Assembly: GCF_000730605.1 (NCBI RefSeq)
Contig: NZ_BBIS01000057.1
Span: 1 to 57,486 of the forward strand
DNA: 57,486 bases
Origin: Pseudomonas monteilii NBRC 103158 = DSM 14164
GTDB taxonomy: Bacteria > Pseudomonadota > Gammaproteobacteria > Pseudomonadales > Pseudomonadaceae
Direction: 5' to 3'
Shown: positions 51,215-57,486 of the stretch, piece after piece
Layout: the number at the start of each line of letters is the position of its first letter
How positions within the stretch are numbered: position 1 is the stretch's first letter
Translations under genes and position numbers: made by a program
Notes under the pieces: model-generated
The model's input: only the letters and a program-made list of their open reading frames with translations
Database searches by the model: none
What the model was told of the DNA's origin: nothing

Positions 51215-52661
51215 GCCGGCGCGGCGTTTGCGCCGCGAACCACTGCGGCCACGAGCTGCGGTGGCGGGTTTCGACTTCGATGCAGGGGATCAGGCGCTCG
51301 GTGAGCACTGCAGTTTGCCGCACGGCCTTGGCCGTGCGGTACTTGATGCTGTGTATGCATTCACGGTCGCCGAACTCGCAGCGGTTCAGTGCGGTACCGC
51401 CACATGGGCCGTTGGCCAGGCCCTTGGGGCATGTTTCCGGGCAGATGTACAACGTGTCTTCCAGGCGGCAGCGGCCACAGGTGTCGCAGCCCACCAATGG
51501 CCGTTTCACTGCGCGCTCCACCTTGTGCAACACCTGTGCGCCAACGGGCGTGGACCACAGCCGCTGGCGCACCGCCCAGCCAAATGCCTTGCTCAGGCTA
51601 TTGCGACGGCTGAACAGCAATGAATGCATGCCGTGCATCAGGTGATAGCGCGCTTTTTCTTTGAGCGAAGCATCGACCCTTGACTCGCCCTGGCGCCAAC
51701 CCGCCTGCGGCGGATGGAAGGTGACTGCCGGCAGGCCGGGCATCTGCCAGCTGGCGCGCCACGCCGGCGCCCATTGATCCAGGGTGTGGATCCGGGCTTG
51801 CCAGTGTTCGATGCGGGCCTCAAGGGCCAGCAGTTGTTTGAGTTCGTGAACCCCTGACAGGTGTACGCCGGCGTAACCCATCAGCTTCACGCCGATGATC
51901 TGCAAGGCCAGGCGGTCAACGCTGCGTGCCTGGGCAAAGGCCTTGGACTGCACGATCTCCGCTTCGAGCATGTCGCGCATGGACGGTGTGACGGTAACAC
52001 CAGCCACGTGGTCGAGCATCGCAGCGCGCCCGTGGGTAAGGCTCATCAGGCACGCCAGCATGGGCTTGGGCGTGGCCTGGCGGCGCATCCAGTGCATGGC
52101 TTCCTGGTGTTTATCCCCATCGAACCCCAGTTGCAGGGTGAGGAAGTCGGCGCCCGCTGCCAGCTTTTTCTCGGCCTTGAAATACTGGGCGCCGCCTTCT
52201 TCCTCGTGGTACTTGAACGGGTTCAGTGCAGCGCCCAGCAGCCAGTGTGGGCAAGCCTGGCGAGCGATTTGCAGGGCGGCGACCGACTCCAGATAACGCA
52301 CCGGGCGCTGGCCAGGCTCGTGGCCGGGCAGGCGGTCGCCGGTCAGCAGTAACAGCTGGTCGAGGCCGGCGGCGTCCATGCGTTGCAACTGGGCGAGCAG
52401 GTGGTGGCGTTCGCGGTCCTTGCCGGAAAAGTGCGGCAGGGCAGGCACCGGGTTGCTGAACGAGGCGAGGGCGTCCAGCGGCGACATGTCCAGCGGGCTG
52501 CCGACACGGTCGCCGATGGCCACGGTCATCGGCCAGCCACACAGGTGCGCACGGGCCATGATCGCTTCCATGGCGGCGAAGCGTTCTGCGGAAGGCTTGG
52601 GGACGAATTCCATCACGCAGACGAAATTCTGTTCGCGCAGCGCGGTTTTCAGCAGGCTCAT
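51174..52661 (-). CDS. MTHFR-like protein with Cys-rich C-terminal domain
   Basis: A 495-residue two-domain protein. Residues about 1-290 form a methylenetetrahydrofolate-reductase-like TIM barrel (VCVMEFVPKPSAERF, LLLTGDRLPG, FLTLQLGFDGDK). Residues about 385-440 are a Cys-rich MTHFR_C domain with CDTCGRC, then CPETCP and GPCGG, suited to zinc or an Fe-S cluster. It differs from the housekeeping MetF (about 280 residues), and the tail after 460 is basic and disordered. It is divergent from a MetE N-terminal-domain gene. A one-carbon or methyl-transfer role is likely; the exact reaction is unknown. Confidence 0.8.
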   Translation of the reverse strand: MSLLKTALREQNFVCVMEFVPKPSAERFAAMEAIMARAHLCGWPMTVAIGDRVGSPLDMSPLDALASFSNPVPALPHFSGKDRERHHLLAQLQRMDAAGLDQLLLLTGDRLPGHEPGQRPVRYLESVAALQIARQACPHWLLGAALNPFKYHEEEGGAQYFKAEKKLAAGADFLTLQLGFDGDKHQEAMHWMRRQATPKPMLACLMSLTHGRAAMLDHVAGVTVTPSMRDMLEAEIVQSKAFAQARSVDRLALQIIGVKLMGYAGVHLSGVHELKQLLALEARIEHWQARIHTLDQWAPAWRASWQMPGLPAVTFHPPQAGWRQGESRVDASLKEKARYHLMHGMHSLLFSRRNSLSKAFGWAVRQRLWSTPVGAQVLHKVERAVKRPLVGCDTCGRCRLEDTLYICPETCPKGLANGPCGGTALNRCEFGDRECIHSIKYRTAKAVRQTAVLTERLIPCIEVETRHRSSWPQWFAAQTPRRLSPQPTPRSQPES

Positions 52662-52778
52662 GTGGCCGGGTACCTGGTGTGGTCAGGGTGCCATTGTGCG
52701 GCACAAGGCGGACCGGGTCATGTCCGGATGCGCAGGATGGTGCTCTGATTGAGACATGAACATGATCATGAAGAAATC

Positions 52779-52812
52779 TTGAGTTCATCTCAAATTTAAT
52801 GAGTTTGTCTCA
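52779..52812. promoter_or_regulatory. Two tandem MetR-like boxes TGAG-N5-CTCA
   Basis: TTGAGTTCATCTCAA (52779-52793) and TGAGTTTGTCTCA (52800-52812) are palindromes with a 5-base spacer. Their centres are 20 bases apart, two helical turns, so dimers would bind the same face. They resemble the MetR site TGAA-N5-TTCA with A-to-G changes. The second box ends 57 bases before the MetE-domain start. Confidence 0.5.
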
Positions 52813-52869
52813 ACGGTCCGAGAACCGGAAAATCCCCTCAATCATTTATGCATGCTGAAGGGACAAGAC

Positions 52870-53694
52870 ATGGCACTGGCACACAACCTGGGCTTTCCAC
52901 ACACCGGCTGCGACAATGAGCTGTGGCAGGTGCAGAAAGACGCCGGCATTGAACTGCTGCCAGTCGGCGACATTGCCTGGTACGGCCAGGTGTTGGCCGG
53001 TGACCACCAGCAGTTTGCCCCGAACTGGGAACAGCTTTTCGAGGCAGTAGCCCAAGCCACAGCCCTTGGCCATGCGGTCAAGCCGGTGTTGCTGGGCCCG
53101 TTGAGCTACCTGTGGCAGGCCAAAGCCAAGGCCGGTGATGTCGACAAGCTGGAGCTGCTCGACAGCCTGCTGCCACTGTATGACCAAGCTCTCAACCGCC
53201 TGGCTGCCCTGGGCGTTGAATGGGTGCAGATCGACGAACCGATCCTCGCCCTTGAGTTGCCGCAAGATTGGAAAAACGCCTACGAGCGCGGCTACAACAT
53301 TCTTCAGCGCGCACCGTTGAAGAAGTTGATCGCCACTTACGCGGGTGGCCTTGAAGGCAACCTTGGCCTGGCCGCGAACCTGCCGGTCGATGGCTTGCAC
53401 ATCGACCTGGTGCAGGCGCCCGACCAGTACACCGCCATGCTCGACCGCCTTCCGGCCTACAAGGTGCTGTCGCTGGGCCTGGTCGACGGCCGCAATGCTT
53501 CGCCGTGCGACCTGGAAAAGACCTTGGACCTGCTGCGCGATGCCCACGAGCGTCTGGGTGAGCGGCTGTGGGTGGCGCCATCTTGCGCGTTGCTGCACAG
53601 CCCAGTGGACCTGGCTGTGCAGAAGTGCCAGGAAGTGGCTGTACTGGTCAGGGCCCTGAATAACGCGCTGAAACAGGTCGCTATCGCCGCTTGA
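52870..53694 (+). CDS. Stand-alone, compacted MetE N-terminal domain protein
   Basis: A 274-residue protein matching only the N-terminal (Meta_synt_1) half of cobalamin-independent methionine synthase: LGFPHTGCDNELW, then LPVGDIAWYGQVL, VKPVLLGPLSYLW, EWVQIDEPILALELP, GLHIDLVQAP and SCALLHSPVDL. Compared with E. coli MetE from memory, it lacks about 30 residues after LGFP-G and about 55 after the AWY segment, and the whole C-terminal catalytic zinc domain. GAAGGGA six bases before the ATG at 52870 supports that start over 52852. The frame is intact, so it may be functional rather than a relic; it cannot be a complete MetE. Confidence 0.8.
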   Translation: MALAHNLGFPHTGCDNELWQVQKDAGIELLPVGDIAWYGQVLAGDHQQFAPNWEQLFEAVAQATALGHAVKPVLLGPLSYLWQAKAKAGDVDKLELLDSLLPLYDQALNRLAALGVEWVQIDEPILALELPQDWKNAYERGYNILQRAPLKKLIATYAGGLEGNLGLAANLPVDGLHIDLVQAPDQYTAMLDRLPAYKVLSLGLVDGRNASPCDLEKTLDLLRDAHERLGERLWVAPSCALLHSPVDLAVQKCQEVAVLVRALNNALKQVAIAA

Positions 53695-53748
53695 TCCTCA
53701 ATCCCCCTAGAATGCCTACTCCGATTCAAATCGACAGGGAGTGATGCG

Positions 53749-53801
53749 ATGAGAGTTCTGGTGGTCGGCGCCAGCAAGGGCCTGTTCAACTCAGGCTGTG
53801 A
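53749..53801 (+). pseudogene. Truncated Rossmann-fold gene start
   Basis: A good ribosome-binding site (GGGAGTG) precedes an ATG at 53749 that encodes MRVLVVGASKGLFNSG, the first beta-alpha unit of an NAD(P)-binding Rossmann or short-chain-dehydrogenase protein. The similarity then stops, and the frame runs antisense into the thiolase gene. It looks like the 5' stub of a gene removed by deletion. Confidence 0.4.
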
Positions 53802-54980
53802 TCAACGTTCGATCGCCAGCGCCACCCCTTGCCCACCGCCAATGCACAAGGTGGCCAGGCCTTTCTTCGCATCCCGCTTGATCATCTCGTGCAACAGGGT
53901 CACCAGCACCCGGCAGCCGGATGCACCAATCGGGTGGCCCAACGCAATCGCCCCGCCATTCACGTTGACCCGTGCCGCATCCCATTCCAGTGCCTTGCCC
54001 ACCGCCAGCGCCTGTGCGGCAAACGCTTCGTTGGCTTCGATCAGGTCCAGTTCGGCCAACTGCCAGCCGGCCTTTTCCAGGCAACGTTGGGTCGCGGAAA
54101 CCGGCCCGATACCCATGATTGCAGGGTCTACGCCGGCACTGGCATAGGCTGCGATCTTCGCCAGTACCGGCAGCCCAAGGGCCTTGGCCTTGGCGGCGCT
54201 CATCAGCAGCACGGCGGCTGCCCCGTCATTCAGGCTGGAGGCGTTGCCCGCAGTGACGCTGCCGTCTTTCTTGAACGCAGGGCGCAGTTTGGCCAGGGAT
54301 TCAGCGGTGGTGTCCGGGCGTGGCTGTTCGTCGCGCGCAAACACTTTGGGCTCACCCTTTTTCTGCGGCATCACAATCGGCGTGATTTCGTCATCGAAAC
54401 GCCCGGCCTCGATAGCCGTCACCGCCTTGCGCTGCGATTCTGCGGCAAAGGCGTCCTGCTGCTCTCGGCTCAGGCTGTACGTGTCCACAAGGTTCTCGGC
54501 GGTGATCCCCATGTGGTAGTCGTTGAAGGCATCCCACAAACCGTCGGTGATCATGCTGTCGATCAGCTGGCCATGGCCCATGCGCTGGCCGGTACGTGCC
54601 GAAGGCATCACGTAAGGGGCAAGGCTCATGTTTTCCTGGCCGCCGGCAATCACCACCTCGGCGTCACCGCAGCGAATGGCCTGGGCCGCCAGGTGCAGGG
54701 CCTTGAGGCCCGAGCCGCAGACCTTGTTCAGGGTCAGTGCCGGAACACTGTAGGGCAGGCCGGCCTTGATCGCGGCCTGGCGCGCCGGGTTCTGCCCGGC
54801 ACCTGCGGTGAGTACCTGGCCAAGGATCACTTCGTCGACCTGCGCCGGGTCCAGCCCGGTCTGTTCCAGCAGGCGCTTGATCACGGCGGCACCGAGGTCG
54901 ACCGCAGGCACCGTAGCCAGGGCGCCCTGGAAGCTGCCGATGGCGGTACGGGTTGCGGCGACAATGACCACGTCGTTCAT
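53802..54980 (-). CDS. Acetyl-CoA C-acetyltransferase (thiolase)
   Basis: A 392-residue thiolase II condensing two acetyl-CoA or cleaving acetoacetyl-CoA. Catalytic Cys88 (LNKVCGSG), His349 (ALGHPIGASG) and Cys379 (LCIGGGQG) are present, as is the NEAFA loop. The ATG at 54980 follows GGAG and an AACAACAAC run; the longer frame is unsupported. It sits alone, divergent from a PepSY gene, not in a beta-oxidation or PHA operon. The gene symbol (atoB or phaA-like) cannot be decided from sequence alone. Confidence 0.92.
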   Translation of the reverse strand: MNDVVIVAATRTAIGSFQGALATVPAVDLGAAVIKRLLEQTGLDPAQVDEVILGQVLTAGAGQNPARQAAIKAGLPYSVPALTLNKVCGSGLKALHLAAQAIRCGDAEVVIAGGQENMSLAPYVMPSARTGQRMGHGQLIDSMITDGLWDAFNDYHMGITAENLVDTYSLSREQQDAFAAESQRKAVTAIEAGRFDDEITPIVMPQKKGEPKVFARDEQPRPDTTAESLAKLRPAFKKDGSVTAGNASSLNDGAAAVLLMSAAKAKALGLPVLAKIAAYASAGVDPAIMGIGPVSATQRCLEKAGWQLAELDLIEANEAFAAQALAVGKALEWDAARVNVNGGAIALGHPIGASGCRVLVTLLHEMIKRDAKKGLATLCIGGGQGVALAIER

Positions 54981-54989
54981 GTTGTTGTT
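54981..54989 (-). promoter_or_regulatory. Hfq/Crc-type motif at the thiolase start
   Basis: On the minus strand AACAACAAC lies between the Shine-Dalgarno GGAG and the thiolase ATG, satisfying AANAANAA. Binding of Hfq with Crc there would directly block initiation. Confidence 0.55.
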
Positions 54990-55155
54990 CTCCGTGCGAT
55001 GGGCGTAATGCCCAAGCATCGGTGGCTTTGGCTTATTTGTTAAGTTTGTTTTTCTTTCTGATTGATGTGAAAAGCAAATCAATGAGCACCAGGCGCGCTA
55101 TCCAACTAAGCTGTTTCCCGTGCTGTTTTCACCCAACTGAATGGAGCTCATTCCC

Positions 55156-55422
55156 ATGCGTATCCTGATAGCCCTGCTTATCCTGATCGGCAGCAGCACA
55201 GCATTCGCCGCCACCCAATGCACCACCGCTGACAAAAGCACCTGGCAAGACCAGGAAAAATTCCAGGCGCAGCTCAAGGAACAGGGCTACAAGATCAACA
55301 AGTTCAAGGTGACCGAGGGCAACTGCTACGAGATCTACGGTTTCGACAAGGACGGCCGCAAGGTCGAGATCTACCATGACCCGGTGACCGGCAAGGCGGT
55401 CAAGTCCGAGTACCACGATTGA
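55156..55422 (+). CDS. Small periplasmic PepSY-domain protein
   Basis: An 88-residue secreted protein. The signal peptide covers residues 1-20 (cleavage after AFA). The mature part is one PepSY-like domain (LKEQGYKINKFKVTEGNCYEI, then GRKVEIYHDPVTGKAV), with two Cys (QCTTAD and GNCYE) likely forming a disulfide. PepSY domains often inhibit or chaperone enzymes in the periplasm. GGAG at 55143-55146 is 9 bases before the ATG at 55156. It is translationally linked to the next gene: its TGA overlaps the TTG start. Confidence 0.85.
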   Translation: MRILIALLILIGSSTAFAATQCTTADKSTWQDQEKFQAQLKEQGYKINKFKVTEGNCYEIYGFDKDGRKVEIYHDPVTGKAVKSEYHD

Positions 55423-55952
55423 ACAGCAACGGCACGGTGCAGCTGTGGGACCCGCTCCTGCGGCTGTGCCATCTCTCGATCGCCGGTGTGTTCTTCGCTG
55501 ATTACTTTTTCAACGAAGAAGGTGACAACTGGCACCAGTGGCTGGGCTACTACGCATTGGCCTGCGTGGTGTTGCGCCTGGTGTGGGGCTTTGTCGGGCC
55601 ACGTAGCGCGCGCTGGGCTGACTTCTGGCCAACCCCGTCGCGTCTGGCGGGGCATGCCCGCAAGCTGCTGCGGGGGGAGCCTTGTCATCGCCTTGGGCAT
55701 TCGCCGATTGGCGCCTTGGTGATGTTGCTGATGCTGACCGGCATTGTCGGCCTGGTCCTGACCGGATGGGCGTCGCAGGAGGTGGATGCCTTGTGGGGCG
55801 AGGACTGGCCGACTGATCTGCACAGCGGGTTGGCCGATGCTGTGCTGGTGCTGGTTTGCGTGCATGTGCTGGCGGCCGTTTACGAGAGCGTGCGCCTGCG
55901 GGAAAACCTGCCTTGGTCGATGATTACCGGGCGCCGTCGGCGCCGCGATTGA
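55419..55952 (+). CDS. Cytochrome b561 family protein
   Basis: A 177-residue di-haem membrane protein of the prokaryotic b561/Ni-hydrogenase b-type family. It has four TM segments. The haem ligand candidates are His18 (LRLCHLS), His39 (DNWHQWLGYY), and His134 (DLHSGLAD) with His149 (VHVLAAVYE). The start is a TTG overlapping the PepSY stop, or a GTG 18 bases later. PepSY plus b561 pairs are common in pseudomonads and suggest a periplasm-facing redox role. It ends in a cluster of Arg residues and is followed by a REP pair. Confidence 0.85.
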   Translation: MNSNGTVQLWDPLLRLCHLSIAGVFFADYFFNEEGDNWHQWLGYYALACVVLRLVWGFVGPRSARWADFWPTPSRLAGHARKLLRGEPCHRLGHSPIGALVMLLMLTGIVGLVLTGWASQEVDALWGEDWPTDLHSGLADAVLVLVCVHVLAAVYESVRLRENLPWSMITGRRRRRD

Positions 55953-55960
55953 GTATGCCT

Positions 55961-56062
55961 GTGCCGGCCTCTTCGCGGCTAAAGCCGCTCCCACAGGAAT
56001 TGCACAGACCTTGTGGGCAGCGCGGTCTCTGTGGGAGCGGATTTACCCTCGAAGAGGCCGGG
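55961..56062. repeat. Paired inverted REP elements upstream of fabV
   Basis: A forward REP (55961-55996, gtgccggcctcttcgcgg then gctcccacagg) and an inverted copy (56028-56062, ctgtgggagcgg then gaagaggccggg) flank a 31-base spacer. Both match the P. putida REP consensus. The pair probably also terminates the PepSY-b561 transcript. Confidence 0.8.
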
Positions 56063-56202
56063 ATAGAAGAACCCCGGTTTTGCATCCCCATGATCACCCC
56101 GTAATATGTGTCGGATAACCTGCGGGGGTAGTCTCACCCTCTGATCAATCGGAATCGCCTCAAACGGCGCTTCCCCGGCATAAACCTGACGAGGTACAGA
56201 CA

Positions 56203-57414
56203 TTGGCCATCATTCATCCTAAGGTTCGCGGTTTCATCTGCACCACGACTCACCCGAAGGGCTGCGAGCTCAACGTCCGTGACCAGATCGAAGCCACCCG
56301 CAAGTTGGGCGTGCGCGAGGATGGCCCGAAGAAGGTCCTGGTCATCGGTGCTTCCAGCGGCTATGGCCTGGCGGCCCGCATTACCGCAGCGTTCGGCTTC
56401 AAGGCCGACACCCTGGGCGTGTTCTTCGAAAAACCAGGCACCGAAACCAAGGCCGGCACTGCTGGTTGGTACAACGCCGCCGCCTTCGACAAGTTTGCCA
56501 AGGCCGAGGGCCTGTACAGCAAGTCGATCAACGGTGACGCCTTCTCTGACGAGGCCCGTGCCAAAGTCATCGAACTGATCAAGAACGAAATGGGTGGCAA
56601 GGTTGACCTGGTCATCTACTCGCTGGCTTCGCCTGTGCGCAAGCTGCCGCAGACCGGTGAACTGGTGCGTTCGGCACTGAAGCCAATTGGCCAGCCGTAC
56701 AAGTCGACCGCCATCGACACTAACAAGGACACCATCATCGAGGCCAGCATCGAGCCGGCCACCGAGCAGGAAATCGCCGACACCGTCACCGTCATGGGCG
56801 GCCAGGACTGGCAGCTGTGGATCGACGCCCTGGCGGGCGCCGACGTGCTGGCCGAAGGGGCTCGTACCGTAGCCTTCAGCTACATCGGCAGTGACATTAC
56901 CTGGCCGATCTACTGGCACGGGGCGCTGGGCCAGGCCAAGCAGGACCTGGACGAAACCGCCCTGCGCCTGGACCAGAAACTGGCCGGTGAACTCAAGGGT
57001 GGCGCCAACGTGGCGGTGCTGAAGTCGGTGGTCACCCAGGCCAGCTCGGCCATCCCGGTGATGCCGCTGTACCTGTCGATGGTCTTCAAGATCATGCAGG
57101 AGAAGGGCGTTCACGAAGGCACCCAGGACCAGCTGGACCGCATGTACCGCGACCGCATGTACCGTGCCGACGGTGCGCCGGCCGAAGTCGACGAGAAGGG
57201 CCGCCTGCGTCTGGACGACTGGGAACTGCGTGACGACGTGCAGAGCGCCTGCAAGGCCCTGTGGCCACAGGTGACCACCGAGAACCTGTTCGAGCTGACC
57301 GACTATGCCGGTTACAAGAAGCAGTTCCTCAACCTGTTCGGCTTCGAGCGTGCTGACGTCAACTACGACGAAGACGTGGCTACCGATGTGAAGTTCGACT
57401 GCGTCGAGCTGTAA
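56203..57414 (+). CDS. fabV: FabV, trans-2-enoyl-ACP/CoA reductase
   Basis: FabV is the NADH-dependent, triclosan-resistant enoyl-ACP reductase that completes each fatty-acid elongation cycle. The 403-residue product has the NAD-binding GASSGYGLAARI (residues 49-60) and the active-site Tyr237-x8-Lys246 motif (YWHGALGQAK) that distinguishes FabV from FabI. The length is normal. The start codon is TTG at 56203 with GAGG nine bases upstream; no ATG fits. The promoter must lie in the 140 bases after the REP pair. A long terminator follows. Confidence 0.96.
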   Translation: MAIIHPKVRGFICTTTHPKGCELNVRDQIEATRKLGVREDGPKKVLVIGASSGYGLAARITAAFGFKADTLGVFFEKPGTETKAGTAGWYNAAAFDKFAKAEGLYSKSINGDAFSDEARAKVIELIKNEMGGKVDLVIYSLASPVRKLPQTGELVRSALKPIGQPYKSTAIDTNKDTIIEASIEPATEQEIADTVTVMGGQDWQLWIDALAGADVLAEGARTVAFSYIGSDITWPIYWHGALGQAKQDLDETALRLDQKLAGELKGGANVAVLKSVVTQASSAIPVMPLYLSMVFKIMQEKGVHEGTQDQLDRMYRDRMYRADGAPAEVDEKGRLRLDDWELRDDVQSACKALWPQVTTENLFELTDYAGYKKQFLNLFGFERADVNYDEDVATDVKFDCVEL

Positions 57415-57421
57415 TCGGCGA

Positions 57422-57475
57422 TAGCCTGTACCGGGCTGTTCGTGGGTTCACCTGCGAACGGGCCGGTACAGGCTA
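57422..57475 (+). terminator. Long terminator after fabV
   Basis: Two 21-base arms (57422-57442 and 57455-57475) pair at 19 of 21 positions around a 12-base loop, 7 bases after the fabV stop. The sequence after it is TAAAAT. It shows partial REP character (cctgtaccgg). Confidence 0.75.
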
Positions 57476-57486
57476 TAAAATCTGGG

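Noticed and set aside
1..57486. Mobile elements, defence islands, CRISPR arrays, tRNA or rRNA genes
   Set aside because: None seen: no transposase, integrase, phage or restriction genes, no direct-repeat arrays, and no tRNA-like cloverleaf recognised by eye.

Overview
The window looks like chromosome of a fluorescent pseudomonad of the Pseudomonas putida group. The evidence is high GC with strongly GC-biased third positions, P. putida-type REP palindromes between genes (cores like cctcttcgcggg and gctcccacagg), and gene content I recognise from that group: pcaHG, the HBM-type chemoreceptor McpS, the LuxR solo PpoR, a cyanide-insensitive oxidase and FabV. From memory the gene order matches the KT2440 block around PP_4674 to PP_4635; I could not check this. 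I see no rRNA, tRNA, IS element, prophage or CRISPR array. Almost everything is core genome.

Layout. 0.1-9.3 kb: recC-recB-recD, a translationally coupled operon for double-strand-break repair. 9.4-11.8 kb: yfiR-yfiN-yfiB, a periplasm-controlled c-di-GMP switch. 11.8-15.3 kb: a LysR regulator divergent from mmsA-mmsB (valine degradation). 15.4-17.1 kb: a cupin, then the divergent dmeF/dmeR cobalt-nickel efflux pair with a recognisable operator. 17.2-22.9 kb: a six-gene minus-strand operon resembling E. coli ynbABCD plus an acyltransferase and a small membrane protein. It encodes a CDP-alcohol phosphatidyltransferase with altered metal ligands, a hydrolase-methyltransferase fusion, a PAP2-dual-specificity-phosphatase fusion, a PlsC and a second CdsA. 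I consider this the best candidate for an undescribed system. 23.0-27.6 kb: a TSUP exporter, an ABM monooxygenase, mdaB with a LysR, and periplasmic ggt. 27.7-33.7 kb: mcpS, a zinc metallopeptidase, pcaHG, an exported cupin and a LysR. 33.7-37.6 kb: trmA, a purine permease and an MFS exporter. 37.9-40.5 kb: cioA-cioB plus a 51-residue DUF2474 protein, behind a perfect ANR box. 40.5-45.5 kb: rlmG, ppoR, fpr, mscL, radA. 45.5-51.2 kb: a second NCS2 permease, a PilZ protein, then cstA-ybdD-yjiA. 51.2-53.7 kb: an MTHFR-like protein with a Cys-rich tail, divergent from a stand-alone, compacted MetE N-terminal domain, with two tandem MetR-like boxes between them. 53.7-57.5 kb: a thiolase, a PepSY protein, a cytochrome b561 and fabV.

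Regulation visible in the sequence. An RcnR/DmeR operator (dmeF/dmeR), a PcaQ-type palindrome (pcaHG), an ANR box (cioAB), a GntR-like palindrome (NCS2 permease), MetR-like boxes, and A-rich Hfq/Crc-type motifs at the translation starts of ggt, cstA and the thiolase. Together these suggest layered carbon-catabolite, oxygen and substrate control of amino-acid, aromatic and peptide use. Most family assignments rest on motifs read by eye; none were tested by a search.
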